A stretch of DNA of 64,000 nt from an uncultured Legionella sp. (GTDB taxonomy: Bacteria > Pseudomonadota > Gammaproteobacteria > Legionellales > Legionellaceae), in contig CABHON010000023.1 in assembly GCA_902168255.1 (NCBI GenBank), positions 1 to 64,000 of the forward strand. The letters are read 5' to 3'. Each line of letters begins with the position of its first letter. Positions within the stretch are counted from its first letter, which is position 1. This document shows positions 17,888 through 26,791 of this stretch, piece after piece. Under the pieces are notes generated by a model. That model had not been told where the DNA came from. It did not search any database and saw only the letters and a list, made by a program, of their open reading frames with translations. A program made the position numbers and the translations under genes.

Positions 17888-18154
17888 AATTTATATGATT
17901 TATTGGTATAGTATTTTCATTTTATCAGATAAAAGACAAATTTCAGATTGTTTTTGCTTTGATCATTTTGGTTGATGGTTAAACCCTAAATTGGCACGTC
18001 TTAAGATGGAGTTAAAATTTACGCCTAAAGATTATATTTAATATCGATTGATAAGGAATAAAAACCCGCCGGGGTGCGCATTGTTAAGTGGCGTAGCGGG
18101 TGTTGTTGTTTGCATTATAGCATTAGGCAATACTTTTTTTAAACACTGTCGAGC

Positions 18155-18803
18155 TTAATCAGCATACAGTTTAGAAGCTTTCTCTTTATATTCTTTGGGA
18201 ATACGTATAATTTTCTTATTTGACTTGGTAATGGTCTCGGGAAGTAAACTGAGTCGAATGGGCCCCTCATTAATTTTTGCAGTATCATCAACACTCTTGA
18301 AAAGAGAATCATGCGTGTTAAAGGTTGGGGGTGTAAGTAATTTTACTTTCAGAAATGGGTTTTCCTTTTTAGCTATTTCTATGGCTGGTAACATATCCGT
18401 GTCGTTAGTAATCAAGATAAATTTATCATAAGTCTTTTTCATGGCATCCATTACCATGTATATGGAAACATTCACATCAGTTCCTTTTCCTCATGTTTAT
18501 CCCACGCTAAAGAAAGGTGGTTATTTTTATATTTTAAGCACTTCTTTTTGAAGTTTCCCTCTATAAACTCAATATCAAAGGTTTCTAATGCCTCAATATA
18601 TACTTGATGTCGCTCAATGGTAGATTTATCAAGATGAGTAGGAATAGCTGAGAAATAATAAATTTTAGTGATTATATCTTCTTTTGAAGAAGCAAATTTT
18701 TCAGCAAGTAATCGAAGATTTAACCATTTTAAACTAGGTTTATTAAGATTTTTAAGCCGTGATAAAGATTAAATCCATCAACATATACAGCGACTGTTTT
18801 TTT
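18155..18803 (-). pseudogene. NYN (PIN-like ribonuclease) domain protein, two frameshifts and IS-truncated 5' end
   Basis: Reading the minus strand from the IS edge gives TVAVYVDGFNLYHGL, the classical NYN N-terminus. After a one-base shift near 18750 the frame continues LNKPSLKWLNLRLLAEKFA and IITKIYYFSAIPTHLDKST. A second shift near 18480-18490 leads into DVNVSIYMVMDAMKKTY and FILITNDTDMLPAIEIAKKE, ending at 18155. The acidic NYN residues are present, but three reading frames are needed and no start codon remains because the IS481 element begins at 18805. Only the last 106 codons form an open frame. NYN proteins (NYN/LabA group) are usually RNases; this copy is almost certainly dead. Confidence 0.85.
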
Positions 18804-18804
18804 T

Positions 18805-19845
18805 TGTAAAGGTTATGTAATTCGTTGACAAATTTTAGCATAAGCTTCGGGCGTCTGGCCATCTAGAGCTTGATGAGGTCTTAACTTATTGTAGTAGAGT
18901 AAATAATCAAAGAGTTCTTTCTTAAAATGCTCTATTGATTCAAAGTAAGTCCCCTCAATTAAATCTTCATTTAATGTGCGCCAAAATCTTTCTACCTTTC
19001 CATTGGTTTGTGGTCTATAAGGCCGTATATAACGATGCTTTATACCCATTTCTATTAGGAGTCTTTCAAAAGGATGCTGTTCTTTGGTGCTGGATGCTTT
19101 AGCGCCAAATTCCGAACCATTATCGGTTAAAACCTCTGCAAAACGTATATCAAATCTATTCACTATTTGATTAAAACAATGCAAGGTAGCAAACATTGAA
19201 CTAAGGGCTTTTAAATCTGTTATAACTTCAGCCCACGCAACACGTGTACAACTATCAATCACACAAAGCAAATAATATGGCCTATTATCATTGGCAATCG
19301 TATCTCTACTCAAATAGTGACAATCAATATGACCTAATTCTCCACCTTTTTCTTTAATGATGGAACGTTTTTCTTCTTTCATTTTTACACTCAAGGTGTT
19401 TTTTCCATAACGTTTTAATATTTGATAAATTGTACTGGGAGCAGGCGTTTTTGAACAGAGGGTAGTTTTTAACACATTATTTATTTCATATTTATTACAG
19501 CCTTTATCTCTTTCTATCAGGACTAATTTTTCAATTTCTTCAGGAGTGCGTCTCGTCTTATATTTAGGGCCACGTTTACCTGGGAGTAGTTGCTCTACAT
19601 CATATCCACTGTTTTTAAAACGAGCGTAATACTTAAGAAAAGTTTGAGCGCACGTCATGGTGTGCATAAAATTCTTTTGCTTTTTTAAAAAGAGGATGAT
19701 TCTTTGCTTTAACTAATTCGTAATCTTGAATTAAAAATTGATATTTCTGAATATAATTCTTTTTAAGCGTACTGTCATTTGTATTTATTCTCATCGTCGT
19801 CTCCGTTGATAATGTATTTTATCAACGAATTACATAACCTTTACA
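18805..19845 (-). mobile_element. IS481-family insertion sequence, 1041 bp
   Basis: The element is bounded by a perfect 24-bp inverted repeat: TGTAAAGGTTATGTAATTCG plus TTGA at 18805-18828 and its complement at 19822-19845. The transposase stop codon lies inside the left repeat. No target-site duplication is visible: the left flank is a run of T and the right flank reads gcaatgacgg. The insertion removed or separated the start of the NYN gene. Confidence 0.9.
18813..19794 (-). pseudogene. IS481-family transposase, frameshifted
   Basis: The main frame (18813-19667, 284 residues) carries the rve/DDE core: GHIDCH (D115), LTDNGSEF (D182) and NGKVERFW (E226), plus RPHQALDGQTPEAY near the end. An upstream frame of 53 codons (19633-19794; ATG preceded by CGGAG) encodes the missing N-terminal region, ending FYAHH just where the main frame resumes TCAQTFLKYY. 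The second frame is +1 relative to the first, so this is not the usual -1 programmed slip. A one-base change near CATGACGTGC probably split an originally single gene. The element may therefore be inactive. Confidence 0.85.
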
Positions 19846-20086
19846 GCAATGACGGGTGATTGAGTGACTTGATGATACTCTACAATAAATGTCAAAAAAA
19901 CGCAACATATGATATATAATCATAAATTTAAAAACAGAATATTCCTTTTTGCATATAGAATATTCTATTTTTAAATTATAACAAGGGGCATTTATGGGGC
20001 ACTTTTTTTGTTTTTTTGTATAATTTATTATTTTATTTGCAAATAAAAACTGATATTTTACAAACTTTAATAAGGCTGAAAATAAT

Positions 20087-21022
20087 ATGACCAACGAAAC
20101 AATCAACATCCCAAAATTAATTTATCATTATTGCTCAATTGAAGCGTTTTTGAGCATTATTCAAAATGGTGAGCTTTATTTATCGACAACGAAATATATG
20201 AATGATTCTATGGAAAGTAAATTACTATTTCCTCGAATAAAAAAAATGGAAAATCAACAGTCAGAAGCTTTTTGGGTTACTAATCTGTATAAAGCGGTAG
20301 ATTTAATTCCTCAATATAAATCAGGTATTCATATTTCATGTTTTTCAGCTCATAAAGACTTATTGAGTCAATGGCGAGGATATGCAAATGACGGAACAGG
20401 CATTGCTATAGGTGTTGATACAAAAATATTAACATCTGGAAGCTCTAAGACAAATAAGCGCATTTCTAACCTAGCTCTTTTGAAGGTGGTTTATGATTCA
20501 ACTGAACAAAACAAAAAAATTATAGATATATTTTCAAAATTTAATGCTGAATTTAATGAGCTATGGAGCTTACCTGAAGATCATCCTAACTATCAGAACC
20601 ATAGCTATCCCGGAAATTTTGAACCTATAACAATGAAAGATCTGTTGCAAAAGAATAACAGTTCCCCTCTTGATACAAAAAAATTGAATATAAAATATAC
20701 GCAACAGTTAATAACTTTATCCTATCTTTTTAAAAATGCAGCCTTTCAGGAAGAAGGCGAATATAGACTATGCTATTTTCAAGATTTTAATTTTTTAGAT
20801 TCTTTTTCTAACGATAGTATTAGCCTAGGAGAAGCCAATTGCTATACACGAAATGGCAATCTCAAAACGTACTACCCTTTAAAATTAAATAATAAGTCCA
20901 TTATTAAAAAAATAATACTTGGTCCTAAGTGCCAAACAGATAAAGAAACGATTCGTTTTGCATTAAAAAAATTTGGATTTGATAAGGCAGCTGTGTTTAA
21001 GTCAGAAGCAAGTTATCGTTAG
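20087..21022 (+). CDS. DUF2971 family protein
   Basis: The 311-residue protein opens with LIYHYCSIEAFLSIIQNGELYLS and MNDSMESKLLFPRI, and has HISCFSAHKDLLSQWRGYANDGTGIAIGV (about 84-112 in two adjacent parts), the diagnostic DUF2971 pattern. No activity is established for the family that I can state with confidence. Members occur sporadically and often in variable or defence-rich regions. The start ATG follows AAGG about 14 bases upstream. The surrounding DNA is very A/T-rich, and a GAATATTC-containing inverted repeat lies upstream at about 19930-19980. The stop codon abuts the family A element that carries the GIY-YIG gene. Confidence 0.8.
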   Translation: MTNETINIPKLIYHYCSIEAFLSIIQNGELYLSTTKYMNDSMESKLLFPRIKKMENQQSEAFWVTNLYKAVDLIPQYKSGIHISCFSAHKDLLSQWRGYANDGTGIAIGVDTKILTSGSSKTNKRISNLALLKVVYDSTEQNKKIIDIFSKFNAEFNELWSLPEDHPNYQNHSYPGNFEPITMKDLLQKNNSSPLDTKKLNIKYTQQLITLSYLFKNAAFQEEGEYRLCYFQDFNFLDSFSNDSISLGEANCYTRNGNLKTYYPLKLNNKSIIKKIILGPKCQTDKETIRFALKKFGFDKAAVFKSEASYR

Positions 21023-21545
21023 TCCCTTGGTCCGTCATTGCGAGGAGTATTTTGTTATTGTTCCATAGCGTAGCGAAGGAAAACAATAACAAAATACGAC
21101 GCGGCAATCCAGACATCGAAGTTTTCTTTTTCTGGATTGATGGGATTTGAGATTAAAGAATATTATTGTAAAGATCTTCCCAATTTGGATTGACGGTTTC
21201 GATCAATTTGAGCTTTTTCTTTCTTGAGCCAGCTTTAATTTGTTTTTCTTTTGCAATGGCTTCTGGCATGCTTTCGTAAAATTCGTAGAAGACTAGTTGG
21301 TTGCAATTGTATCGGCCAGTAAAGCATTCTGGATTTATTTTATTTTTGTGTTCGTAAATTCTTCTGAGCAGATCTGAGGTAACACCTGTGTAGAGGGTTC
21401 CATTTCTTTTATTAGTTACAATATAAACAGCTGGATTTTTCATAATTGGTTGGCTCGTTTCTGGATTGCCGCGTCGGCTTTCTTATTGTTTCGCTACGCT
21501 ACACATAAGAAAACCTCCTCGCAATGACGGTCTTCGTGGGGAGTT
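21023..21545. mobile_element. Family A palindromic element carrying a GIY-YIG nuclease gene
   Basis: The outer ends are tccgtcattgcgaggag (21031-21047) and the inverse, ending tcgcaatgacggtc (to about 21532). Inner ends are gcggcaatccag on the left and ctggattgccgc on the right, the same order as in the 199-bp copy at 9402-9600. The left hairpin is TATTTTGTTATTGTT/AACAATAACAAAATA (21048-21062 with 21082-21096). The right hairpin is GGCTTTCTTAT with ATAAGAAAACC (21476-21486 with 21505-21515, one mismatch). The 96-codon nuclease gene lies between the two halves, where the short copies have a spacer of only about 20-40 bases. Confidence 0.82.
21153..21443 (-). CDS. GIY-YIG nuclease domain protein
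   Basis: The 96-residue protein consists of one GIY-YIG domain: AVYIVTNKRNGTLYTGVTSDLLRRIYEHK (in two parts, VYIVTN and LYTGVTSDL), the catalytic-type Arg in RRIYEHK, and the Glu in MPEAIAKEKQIKAGSRKKKL. This is the small YhbQ/UPF0213-like type, which cuts DNA in relatives with tested activity. The gene is placed centrally between inverted halves of a dispersed palindrome, so a role in spreading the element is possible but inferred. The start is ATG 21443 within catAATTGG; no strong ribosome site is visible. Confidence 0.9.
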   Translation of the reverse strand: MKNPAVYIVTNKRNGTLYTGVTSDLLRRIYEHKNKINPECFTGRYNCNQLVFYEFYESMPEAIAKEKQIKAGSRKKKLKLIETVNPNWEDLYNNIL

Positions 21546-21690
21546 TTTCTTAGTTGGTTGTTGCTTTGCTTTATTTGTTTTTTAGGTTCTCGTTGTGATG
21601 TGTTTATTTATTTGTTGCGGTTTACTGCCCCACTGTCGCCCCTTAAAATATAACACGGAAATAGATAAACTTTAAGAGCATTGGAAAATC

Positions 21691-21766
<76 letters not shown>

Positions 21767-21887
21767 GAATTTATAAATATATTGTATCGAATGAAAAATA
21801 ATAAACAAGTTATTACTTTAGTCATTAAAAATTTTTTACCAAAACTTTAATTAAGAAATTATTATTCAAATAATATTAATTAATCTA

Positions 21888-21915
21888 TTGACAATAATTT
21901 TATTTACGCTATAGT
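21888..21915 (+). promoter_or_regulatory. Sigma-70 promoter for the 22021-22575 gene
   Basis: A consensus -35 TTGACA at 21888-21893 and a -10 TATAGT at 21910-21915 are separated by 16 bases. Transcription would start about 100 bases before the ATG at 22021, leaving an untranslated leader of roughly 100 bases. Confidence 0.7.
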
Positions 21916-22020
21916 TTTTGGACAGTTTTAAAACTGTTACCCAATATTATGGATTACCACGAGTTGCTTTAGTGGTGGGCCAATATTTTTATTTATATAT
22001 TAAACGTTCGGAGCGATTTC

Positions 22021-22575
22021 ATGACTTCATTTGCAAACATATACCACAGTGCTAAAAGTTGGTTCAAAAGCAACTCAAAATTTTTAAAATCCGCAGACTT
22101 AAAACTCTTGGAACAAAACAAAAGAAAAGTGTCTTTTGTTCATGAAATTTTGGAGCTGTTGATAGAGTTAAAGAGTTCAAAAACTATTAATGATTTAAAA
22201 AAGCGACAATTTTCTATGGAGGAGCAGCATGCTCTTGATAGAGTTAGCATATTGCTTCATAAATGTTTAGAAGGCATTCAATGGGCTTATTATCATGGTC
22301 AAAATCCTGCTCAACGTGTTAACAGCCACACTGCTTTTGAACTTTATTTGCAGCACCTTATCACATTGATTTTGACTTCAGAGGATTTAAATGAGAATCA
22401 AAAAGTTCGTATTAAAGAAGAAATTAGCCAACACTTAGAAAAAGAATTGAGCAATGCTCAAACTTCTTCGAAGAAACCAAGTTTAGTAAGCGAAATTTCT
22501 CAGATAAGTGAAAAAGTATGGCCTGGCCTTCAACAGATTGCACTTTATCAAAATTCTCGTGCTCTTTTAGCTTGA
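22021..22575 (+). CDS. Hypothetical helical protein
   Basis: The protein has 184 residues and I recognise no family. It is Lys/Glu/Leu/Ser-rich and mostly helical, without a signal peptide or membrane segment. FELYLQHLITLILTSEDLNE in the middle is the most hydrophobic stretch. The ATG is supported by GGAG 8 bases upstream (cggagcgatttcATG) and a consensus promoter. It is monocistronic; the next gene runs convergently and its stop is 7 bases away. A cytoplasmic or secreted lineage-specific protein are both possible. Confidence 0.65.
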   Translation: MTSFANIYHSAKSWFKSNSKFLKSADLKLLEQNKRKVSFVHEILELLIELKSSKTINDLKKRQFSMEEQHALDRVSILLHKCLEGIQWAYYHGQNPAQRVNSHTAFELYLQHLITLILTSEDLNENQKVRIKEEISQHLEKELSNAQTSSKKPSLVSEISQISEKVWPGLQQIALYQNSRALLA

Positions 22576-22582
22576 GCGAAGA

Positions 22583-22861
22583 TTAATGAATGATATTCCC
22601 CTGGGTCAAACAGCGACTAATGACCATTTTGGTCACAAAGTCGCCTTGATCGGGGCCATATTTTTCTTGAAAATAATCAGTAATATTAACAACCCATTCA
22701 GCAAGTCGAACATCAGGTACTTCTTTATCTTCACGCACAGTGACTTCAAAAATTCCTAGTGAATCACCATCGTGAATCCGTGCGTACTCTTCAATAATAT
22801 TTTGCGCTGCTTCTAAGTCTTTTTCTTTTGTAAGCCATTTGCTTTGCATATCTTTAAACAT
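22583..22861 (-). CDS. Small acidic hypothetical protein
   Basis: The protein has 92 residues, beginning MFKDMQSKWLTKEKDLEAAQ with an acidic, charged composition; no signal or membrane segment. I recognise no family. Its stop is 7 bases from the stop of the convergent gene at 22021-22575, with no evident hairpin between them. The start is ambiguous: the first ATG has AGAGG only one base upstream, and a second ATG at residue 5 has the same AGAGG at 13 bases. A family B repeat begins about 110 bases upstream. Confidence 0.55.
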   Translation of the reverse strand: MFKDMQSKWLTKEKDLEAAQNIIEEYARIHDGDSLGIFEVTVREDKEVPDVRLAEWVVNITDYFQEKYGPDQGDFVTKMVISRCLTQGNIIH

Positions 22862-22970
22862 ACCTCTGATTATTTTATGTATTTATTATACCATGTTTTA
22901 TGGGGACATCGAAATAAAAAATCAAGGGGATTATTACTGTTTTTAACAAGAAAAAACTCAAGCATCCCGG

Positions 22971-23100
22971 GCATATACTCACAGCTAATGATTTTTCGGG
23001 GAAGCGCGAGCAAAGCAGACGAAGGAGTGTACAAGTATACATAACCCAAGTCGATGCAGCTCGCAATAAGACCGAAAAATCATTAGCGAAGAGTATACTT
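22971..23100. repeat. Family B dispersed palindromic repeat, near-complete copy
   Basis: Terminal inverted repeats are AGTATACTC(ACA)GCTAATGATTTTTCGG-like: the left end reads atactcacagctaatgattt and the right end tcattagcgaagagtatact. Between them are gcgcgagcaaagcagacga, ggagtgtacaag and gtcgatgcagctcgcaa. The right end lies 34 bases upstream of the rpe ATG. Confidence 0.85.
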
Positions 23101-23134
23101 GAAAAAAGTATCAAGAAATAAGACAATATCATCT

Positions 23135-23803
23135 ATGAAAACAGCTAAAATTTCAGCATCTCTTTTATCCGCGGATTGGGCTCATTTAGGCAGAGAAACG
23201 CATGCTATTATAGCAGCGGGTGCCGATGAGATTCATATTGATGTAATGGATAATCATTACGTCCCCAACCTTACTTTTGGCCCACGTGTGTGTGAGTCAT
23301 TAAGAAAAGATGGTATTACAGCGCCTTTAGATGTACATCTTATGGTCAAACCTGTAGATGAATTAATTGTTGCCTTTGCTGAGGCTGGCGCTTCTTGTAT
23401 TACTATTCATCCTGAAAGCACTACGCATTTAGATCGGAGTCTACAACTTATCAAAGCGCATGGTTGTAAAGCGGGGTTGTCTTTTAACCCTACCACTCCG
23501 CTCAGTTTTCTTGATTATGTTATCGATAGATTGGATTTAGTTCTTATCATGACAGTGAACCCAGGCTTTGGTGGGCAATCTTTTATTTCAAGTATGCTTA
23601 AAAAAATCGAGGCCACACATCATATTCTACAAGCCCACAAACCAACAGTTACTTTACAAGTTGATGGCGGTGTAAAAGCATCTAATATTGCTTCATTGGC
23701 TAAAGCTGGGGCTGATGCTTTTGTAGTAGGATCAGCACTATTTGAAACAACCGATTACTCGCTTACTATGCAAACTTTTCGAGAAGCCTTAAAAGAACAA
23801 TAA
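23135..23803 (+). CDS. rpe: Ribulose-phosphate 3-epimerase
   Basis: This 222-residue TIM-barrel enzyme interconverts ribulose 5-phosphate and xylulose 5-phosphate in the pentose phosphate pathway. Diagnostic motifs are ISASLLSADWAHLG, IHIDVMDNHYVPNLTFGP (metal-binding His and catalytic Asp), LDVHLMV, MTVNPGFGGQSF and LQVDGGV with the VVGSALF phosphate site. I chose ATG 23135 because the family N-terminus begins about there. The frame also opens at TTG 23099, but those residues derive from the family B repeat. It is followed after 11 bases by slt. Confidence 0.96.
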   Translation: MKTAKISASLLSADWAHLGRETHAIIAAGADEIHIDVMDNHYVPNLTFGPRVCESLRKDGITAPLDVHLMVKPVDELIVAFAEAGASCITIHPESTTHLDRSLQLIKAHGCKAGLSFNPTTPLSFLDYVIDRLDLVLIMTVNPGFGGQSFISSMLKKIEATHHILQAHKPTVTLQVDGGVKASNIASLAKAGADAFVVGSALFETTDYSLTMQTFREALKEQ

Positions 23804-23814
23804 TCTATATTATC

Positions 23815-25881
23815 ATGCCAGCCCTCCCCCTCAAAAAAACAGCATCACCTAAAAAAAGAGGAAGACCTCGTAAAAAGCTTAGCCGACGTGAATGGTTTAT
23901 AGGCAAAGTTAGCGATTTTTTTAAAAGGCAAAAAAAGAAAAAAAGAAAAACTGGCAAGGGAAGAACCAAGAAAAAAGCTGCTTATACAAAAAAACAGTTA
24001 TCGGGATGGGCGCTTCTTTCATTATTTTTGGGTGCAATATTAATGGGAATTGGCTTGTTTATTATCACCCATTCGTTTGATAAATATCATTTCAAAAATC
24101 CTTTTGCGACCTTACAAAAAGAAATATTATTCTTTTCCTCTCCTCCTTCTTCCCCTGCTTATACACTCGATTATAGTGCATATGAGGAACTTTCAAAAAA
24201 TATTACGATTCAAAATAAATTGGCTATTCAATCCTTTCTTCAACAATACCCCAATAGTCCTTTGGCGAAATCATTACGAAACAAATGGCTTATTGTATTA
24301 GCGCAAAGAAGCGATTGGAACGACTTTATTAATGATTATCGTCCCACTAATAATGAAACTGTGGAATGCTATTATTTACAAGCTTTATATCATTCTGGCA
24401 AAGAAAATCTTGCACTTTCAGGCGTTAAGCGATTATGGAAAGCAGGTTACAAACCAACATCTGCTTGCCAAGCTATTTTCTTAAAATGGCAAAAAAGCGG
24501 TGATTTTAAAGAAAAGTATATTTGGCCACGCCTTCAGTTAGCCCTTGATCAAAAGGACACCACCTCCGTTCAGCAACTCACTCAAATGCTTCCTAAAGAT
24601 AAGCAAAGCTGGGTAACTACTTGGATATCACTGCGTAAAAATCCTACTTTGATTTCCAAAGTACAATTACCAGACAATGCTCCTGGTCGACGAATCATTA
24701 TTGATGGATTAAAACAATTAGCCTCTATGGATGTAAAAGCCGCCATTAACCAATGGCCTGCCTTCCAAAGTAAATATCATTTTAGCACCGCAATGACACA
24801 AGATTTTTATCGAGCGGCAAGTTTGCACCTTGTTTTGGTTGGTGATCCTCAAGCAGAGGCATGGTTTGCAAAAATTTTACCGGCCTATGGAACAGCTCAA
24901 TCCCGTGCTTGGCAAGTTCGTTTTGCTTTATCGCACAGACATTGGTGGAATGTTTTAACCTTTATTCAAGCAATGCCTGCTCAAGAACAGAATACAAATA
25001 TTTGGCAATATTGGAAAGCTCGTGCACTTCAAGCGGTCAAAAAAACAGAGGAAGCTAATGTAATATATAAAAAGCTCAGTACTCAACGACAATATTATGG
25101 ATTTCTTGCTGCCTATCAACTACATCAGCCATTAACCATTCAGCAGAAAGATTACCCCGTTAATTTATCATTATTGTCACCTTACACACAGCAAATTGCT
25201 CAAATTAAAAGTTTATATGAATCCAAACATAAAAAACGTGCTTTGCAACTCACTGAAGATTTACTCAATCGACTCGATTCTCCAGGGCAATATGCCCTTG
25301 CCCATATTTTTGCTAAATGGGAATGGTTTTCTGAATCAATGAATATTGTTAACCGTAGTCCTTACCAAAATGATTTAAAATTACGTTTCCCTTTTCCTCA
25401 TCGCGCTTTGATTCTCCAGTTATCTGCCCAAGCTAATATTTCACCAGCTTTTGTTTACAGTATTGCTCGCCAAGAAAGTAATTTTCATGAAGATGTTTTT
25501 TCTTCTGCAGGTGGTTTAGGTATTTTACAAATTACCTTAGTAACAGCTAAACAATTTTCACCTAACCTGACGAAACAAGATTTATATCATCCTCACACTA
25601 ATCTTTCCGTCAGTATTACCTATTTGAAAAAATTGACGCAACAATTTAATGGCCATCCATTACTTATTGCTTCCGCGTATAATGCAGGACCTCAAAAAAC
25701 GCGGACATGGCAACCTAAAAATGGACCAATATCTGCTGATATATGGATTGAAACCCGTCCTTGGGAAGAAACGCGTAATTATCTAAAAAATATCTTAGCT
25801 TACAATGCCGTCTATCAATATTTATTAGGTCAAACACCAAATATTGCAGCTTTCATGCAGAATATTCCCTCGAATCCATAA
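23815..25881 (+). CDS. slt: Lytic murein transglycosylase, Slt70-like, with basic N-terminal extension and membrane anchor
   Basis: The 688-residue protein has a C-terminal SLT domain with the catalytic Glu in IARQESNFHED (E554), followed by SSAGGLGILQIT and IASAYNAGP. A superhelical (Slt70 U-domain-like) region covers about 110-530. It cleaves glycan strands of peptidoglycan, forming 1,6-anhydro ends. Unlike E. coli Slt70, which has a cleaved signal peptide, the first 60 residues are extremely Lys/Arg-rich (SPKKRGRPRKKLSRR; RQKKKKRKTGKG), followed by one membrane segment (WALLSLFLGAILMGIGLFII). It would therefore be anchored in the inner membrane. It is probably co-transcribed with rpe. Confidence 0.9.
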   Translation: MPALPLKKTASPKKRGRPRKKLSRREWFIGKVSDFFKRQKKKKRKTGKGRTKKKAAYTKKQLSGWALLSLFLGAILMGIGLFIITHSFDKYHFKNPFATLQKEILFFSSPPSSPAYTLDYSAYEELSKNITIQNKLAIQSFLQQYPNSPLAKSLRNKWLIVLAQRSDWNDFINDYRPTNNETVECYYLQALYHSGKENLALSGVKRLWKAGYKPTSACQAIFLKWQKSGDFKEKYIWPRLQLALDQKDTTSVQQLTQMLPKDKQSWVTTWISLRKNPTLISKVQLPDNAPGRRIIIDGLKQLASMDVKAAINQWPAFQSKYHFSTAMTQDFYRAASLHLVLVGDPQAEAWFAKILPAYGTAQSRAWQVRFALSHRHWWNVLTFIQAMPAQEQNTNIWQYWKARALQAVKKTEEANVIYKKLSTQRQYYGFLAAYQLHQPLTIQQKDYPVNLSLLSPYTQQIAQIKSLYESKHKKRALQLTEDLLNRLDSPGQYALAHIFAKWEWFSESMNIVNRSPYQNDLKLRFPFPHRALILQLSAQANISPAFVYSIARQESNFHEDVFSSAGGLGILQITLVTAKQFSPNLTKQDLYHPHTNLSVSITYLKKLTQQFNGHPLLIASAYNAGPQKTRTWQPKNGPISADIWIETRPWEETRNYLKNILAYNAVYQYLLGQTPNIAAFMQNIPSNP

Positions 25882-26047
25882 TGCAACGGCATACTTAAGA
25901 AATGTTATAATAAATATACTCACAGTAATTTAGATTTCAGTCTGTCGTAGAGACGATTATTTTACTCATCCGTTGATCCGGGAGATACAAAATCTGCCCC
26001 TACAACCAACATTTCATTAGAATTAGGTATAAACTTTATTGCTGAAT

Positions 26048-26746
26048 ATGACCATATTATCCGCTGATTTTTTTAATCGAGACGAATTGACCTTAGCAAA
26101 ATTACTCTTAGGAAAGGTGTTGCGGGTTAAATATCAGACTGCAGATAAAACTCACTGGCTTTCTGCTCAAATTATTGAAACAGAAGCCTATGCTCTTACA
26201 GAAAAAGGAAGTCATGCCTCTTTAGGAAGAACCGTTAAACGTTCTGCTTTATTTATGCCTGCAGGCACGATTTATATGTATTACTCTCGAGCGGGCGATT
26301 CTATTAATGTAAGCGCTGCAGGGGAAGGCAATGCTGTATTAATTAAATCAGCTTACCCTTTCTTTGACGATAAAAGCCCAAAAGAAGAAACACTTCCTCT
26401 CATGCAAGCCTTAAATCCAAGAAACAAACAACCCAATGCCGCTGCTATACCGCGCTCTATTCCCGAATTATGTAAAGGGCAAGCATTGCTTTGCCGCTCT
26501 TTAAATTTAAAAGTAAAAGATTGGGATCAACAAAACTTTGACGTTCATTCTTTTTACCTAGAAGATTGCGGGTATAAGCCAAAAAAAATTATTCAAGCAA
26601 CACGGTTAGGTATTCCTATCGGGCGCGATGAGCATTTACTATATCGATTTATTGATTATGATTATGCAGCGGTATGCACAAGTAATCCGTTAAAAAAGAA
26701 AAAATGGGAAGTGAACAAAGATTTTTTTATCTTATCGGATAATTAA
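26048..26746 (+). CDS. mpg: DNA-3-methyladenine glycosylase (AAG/MPG family)
   Basis: This 232-residue base-excision repair enzyme removes alkylated purines. Motifs are LAKLLLGKVL, the active-site segment AQIIETEAYALTEKGSHAS with the catalytic-type Glu in ETEAY, GRTVKRSALFMPAGTIYMYY and the C-terminal RLGIPIGRDEHLLYRFI. The length is typical. The ATG at 26048 matches the family start; an in-frame TTG at 26039 is less likely. A gcccctacaa fragment of a dispersed hairpin lies just upstream. A hairpin terminator separates it from convergent maeA. Confidence 0.93.
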   Translation: MTILSADFFNRDELTLAKLLLGKVLRVKYQTADKTHWLSAQIIETEAYALTEKGSHASLGRTVKRSALFMPAGTIYMYYSRAGDSINVSAAGEGNAVLIKSAYPFFDDKSPKEETLPLMQALNPRNKQPNAAAIPRSIPELCKGQALLCRSLNLKVKDWDQQNFDVHSFYLEDCGYKPKKIIQATRLGIPIGRDEHLLYRFIDYDYAAVCTSNPLKKKKWEVNKDFFILSDN

Positions 26747-26779
26747 CAATCCCTAACTCGCGAAGCAAATCAGGGATTG
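26747..26779. terminator. Hairpin between convergent mpg and maeA
   Basis: CAATCCCT (26747-26754) pairs with AGGGATTG (26772-26779) across a 17-base loop, directly after the mpg stop and 12 bases before the maeA stop. No long T-run follows, so its strength as a terminator is uncertain. Confidence 0.5.
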
Positions 26780-26791
26780 ATCAACATACCT

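Noticed and set aside
18813-19794. Programmed -1 frameshifting in the IS transposase
   Set aside because: The second frame is +1 relative to the first and no suitable slippery heptamer is placed for a -1 shift; a point indel is simpler.
19822-20109. Minus-strand frame of 95 codons upstream of the DUF2971 gene
   Set aside because: It starts inside the DUF2971 gene, crosses an A/T-rich promoter region and ends in the IS terminal repeat.
22844-23132. Short open frames on both strands between the 92-residue gene and rpe
   Set aside because: They cover the family B repeat and its flanks only and have no supporting start sites or homology.
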